Positions 5,483 through 5,983 of a stretch of DNA of 5,983 nt are shown here, one piece after another. The stretch spans positions 1 through 5,983 of the forward strand of contig CBDCEE010000007.1 of the NCBI GenBank assembly GCA_965215705.1. The letters run 5' to 3'. The stretch is from JAAXPZ01 sp965215705 (GTDB lineage: Bacteria; Campylobacterota; Campylobacteria; Campylobacterales; Sulfurovaceae). Each line of letters opens with the position of its first letter. Positions within the stretch are counted from its first letter, which is position 1. Both the position numbers and the translations under genes were made by a program. The notes under the pieces are model-generated. The model was not told where the DNA came from. It saw only the letters and a list, made by a program, of their open reading frames with translations, and made no database searches.

Positions 5483-5548
5483 ATGGGCATTCACAAAGAA
5501 TCATCGATTAACCTACGGGTTAAGCTCAAATTCTTTGCAAACGCCCAT
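5483..5548. repeat. 66-nt three-tier symmetric stem-loop
   Basis: Three nested perfect stems share one axis: ATGGGC/GCCCAT (5483-5488, 5543-5548), CAAAGAAT/ATTCTTTG (5494-5501, 5530-5537) and TTAACC/GGTTAA (5508-5513, 5518-5523) capped by TACG. They are separated by symmetric internal loops of 5+5 and 6+6 nt. That gives 20 perfect pairs, with a few extra A-T pairs possible in the outer loop. No T-run follows, so it is not a simple terminator. It ends 61 bp before the start codon at 5610. It may be a small RNA, a leader structure, or a miniature mobile palindrome. Confidence 0.65.
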
Positions 5549-5582
5549 AAGACAAGCATCAAGAAAATATGAACAATTCTAG

Positions 5583-5603
5583 TGCATAATTCGGGCTCAA
5601 AGG
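5583..5603 (+). promoter_or_regulatory. Candidate -10 and ribosome binding site for the chePep-like gene
   Basis: TG followed by CATAAT (5583-5590) is a fair -10, predicting a start near 5597 and a leader of only about 13 nt. AAAGG (5599-5603) lies six bases before the ATG at 5610 and supports that start. The -10 call is tentative. Confidence 0.4.
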
Positions 5604-5609
5604 CAATCT

Positions 5610-5983
5610 ATGAAGATTTTATTGCTTACACGAAATCATGTGGTACGAGAATTTATCGAGCTGGTAGCGGATAGAGTGGGTGCGGTGTTGGAGGTACGAG
5701 AGGGTATCAAAGATATCTCAGATAGAGGCTATGACTTTCTGTTTGTGGATGATAGGGGTGAGCTTCTGGAGGAGAGTCTTTCTTTGTTGGATCAACTGGA
5801 TCAGGCACAGCATATTGTATTGTACAATGTATCCAAGGAGATACATACACGCTTTGATATGCAAATTAAAAAGCCGTTTCTTCCTTCCGATATCCAAGAG
5901 ATACTCACGCATACCTCTACCCCAAAAGTACATCTGGAAGAGGATCAGATCCTCAATATACAGGATATTGAAGAGATTAAAAG
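5610..5983 (+). CDS. ChePep-like acidic protein with degenerate receiver domain (5' part only)
   Basis: The frame starts at ATG 5610 with AAAGG six bases upstream and stays open for 124 codons to the window edge. Residues 1-100 look like a response-regulator receiver fold: KILLLT (2-7) as strand 1, YDFLFVDD (41-48) as strand 3 with Asp47 or Asp48 at the phospho-acceptor position, HIVLYNV (68-74) as strand 4, and KKPFLPSDIQEIL (87-99) with the conserved Lys-Pro. The acidic pair after strand 1 is replaced by Arg-Asn, so Mg binding and normal phosphorylation are doubtful. From residue 108 the chain turns acidic (LEEDQILNIQDIEEIK). A degenerate receiver followed by a Glu-rich region is the layout of Campylobacterota ChePep (H. 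pylori HP0322, C. jejuni Cj1178c), a chemotaxis regulator at the flagellated pole. The match is from memory, and the C-terminal repeats lie outside the window. Confidence 0.6.
   Translation, partial: MKILLLTRNHVVREFIELVADRVGAVLEVREGIKDISDRGYDFLFVDDRGELLEESLSLLDQLDQAQHIVLYNVSKEIHTRFDMQIKKPFLPSDIQEILTHTSTPKVHLEEDQILNIQDIEEIK

Noticed and set aside
5506..5525. GTTAAGC core-site-like word as an integron attC site
   Set aside because: attC core sites lie at the outer ends of the structure, whereas this lies at the hairpin tip; the partner word does not fit RYYYAAC, and there is no integron context.
4607..5609. CRISPR array or tandem repeat array
   Set aside because: Hairpins and short words recur, but there is no regular repeat-spacer period.
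5718..5933. 71-codon minus-strand frame
   Set aside because: It is antisense to the chePep-like gene, which has a better start, ribosome site and domain signals.

Overview
The window looks like a chromosomal segment of a mesophilic Campylobacterota (Epsilonproteobacteria) bacterium, possibly Sulfurovum- or Sulfurimonas-like. This rests on the protein sequences, the moderately AT-rich composition, GGGTAAAAT-type -10 promoters, and a gene at the right edge that resembles the campylobacterotal chemotaxis protein ChePep (poly-E-rich / 'highly acidic' protein). No species can be named from the sequence alone.

Left part (1-3004), ordinary core genome. A 3'-truncated miaA (tRNA A37 prenylation) runs leftward out of the window. 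A 38-bp divergent spacer separates it from a tightly packed rightward cluster: a CDP-alcohol phosphatidyltransferase (PssA-type), a UbiA-family prenyltransferase (probably the MqnP step of menaquinone synthesis), and uracil-DNA glycosylase. The cluster is followed by a tRNA-Arg gene with the less common GCG anticodon, which has its own promoter.

Middle part (3005-4827), accessory. A complete-looking IS1380-family insertion sequence of about 1672 bp occupies 3156-4827. It has 19-bp terminal inverted repeats (17/19 matching), an internal promoter, a strong ribosome binding site and an intact 441-residue transposase. I see no target-site duplication. Just left of it lies a 13-codon reading frame with a good ribosome binding site, which may be the 5' stub of a disrupted gene.

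Right part (4828-5609), about 780 bp with no convincing gene. It holds several hairpins, including a REP-like palindrome and a 66-nt, three-tier symmetric stem-loop. It also carries a second copy of a 74-bp sequence found just after the tRNA: direct repeat, 54/74 identical, no gaps, offset 2238 bp. The two copies bracket the IS. From 5610 rightward a gene begins whose N-terminus is a degenerate response-regulator receiver domain entering an acidic stretch, the organisation expected of ChePep.

I found no CRISPR array, defence system or other clearly new multi-gene system. The observations most worth checking are the direct-repeat-bracketed IS without target duplication, the long symmetric hairpin upstream of the chePep-like gene, and the GCG-anticodon tRNA-Arg.
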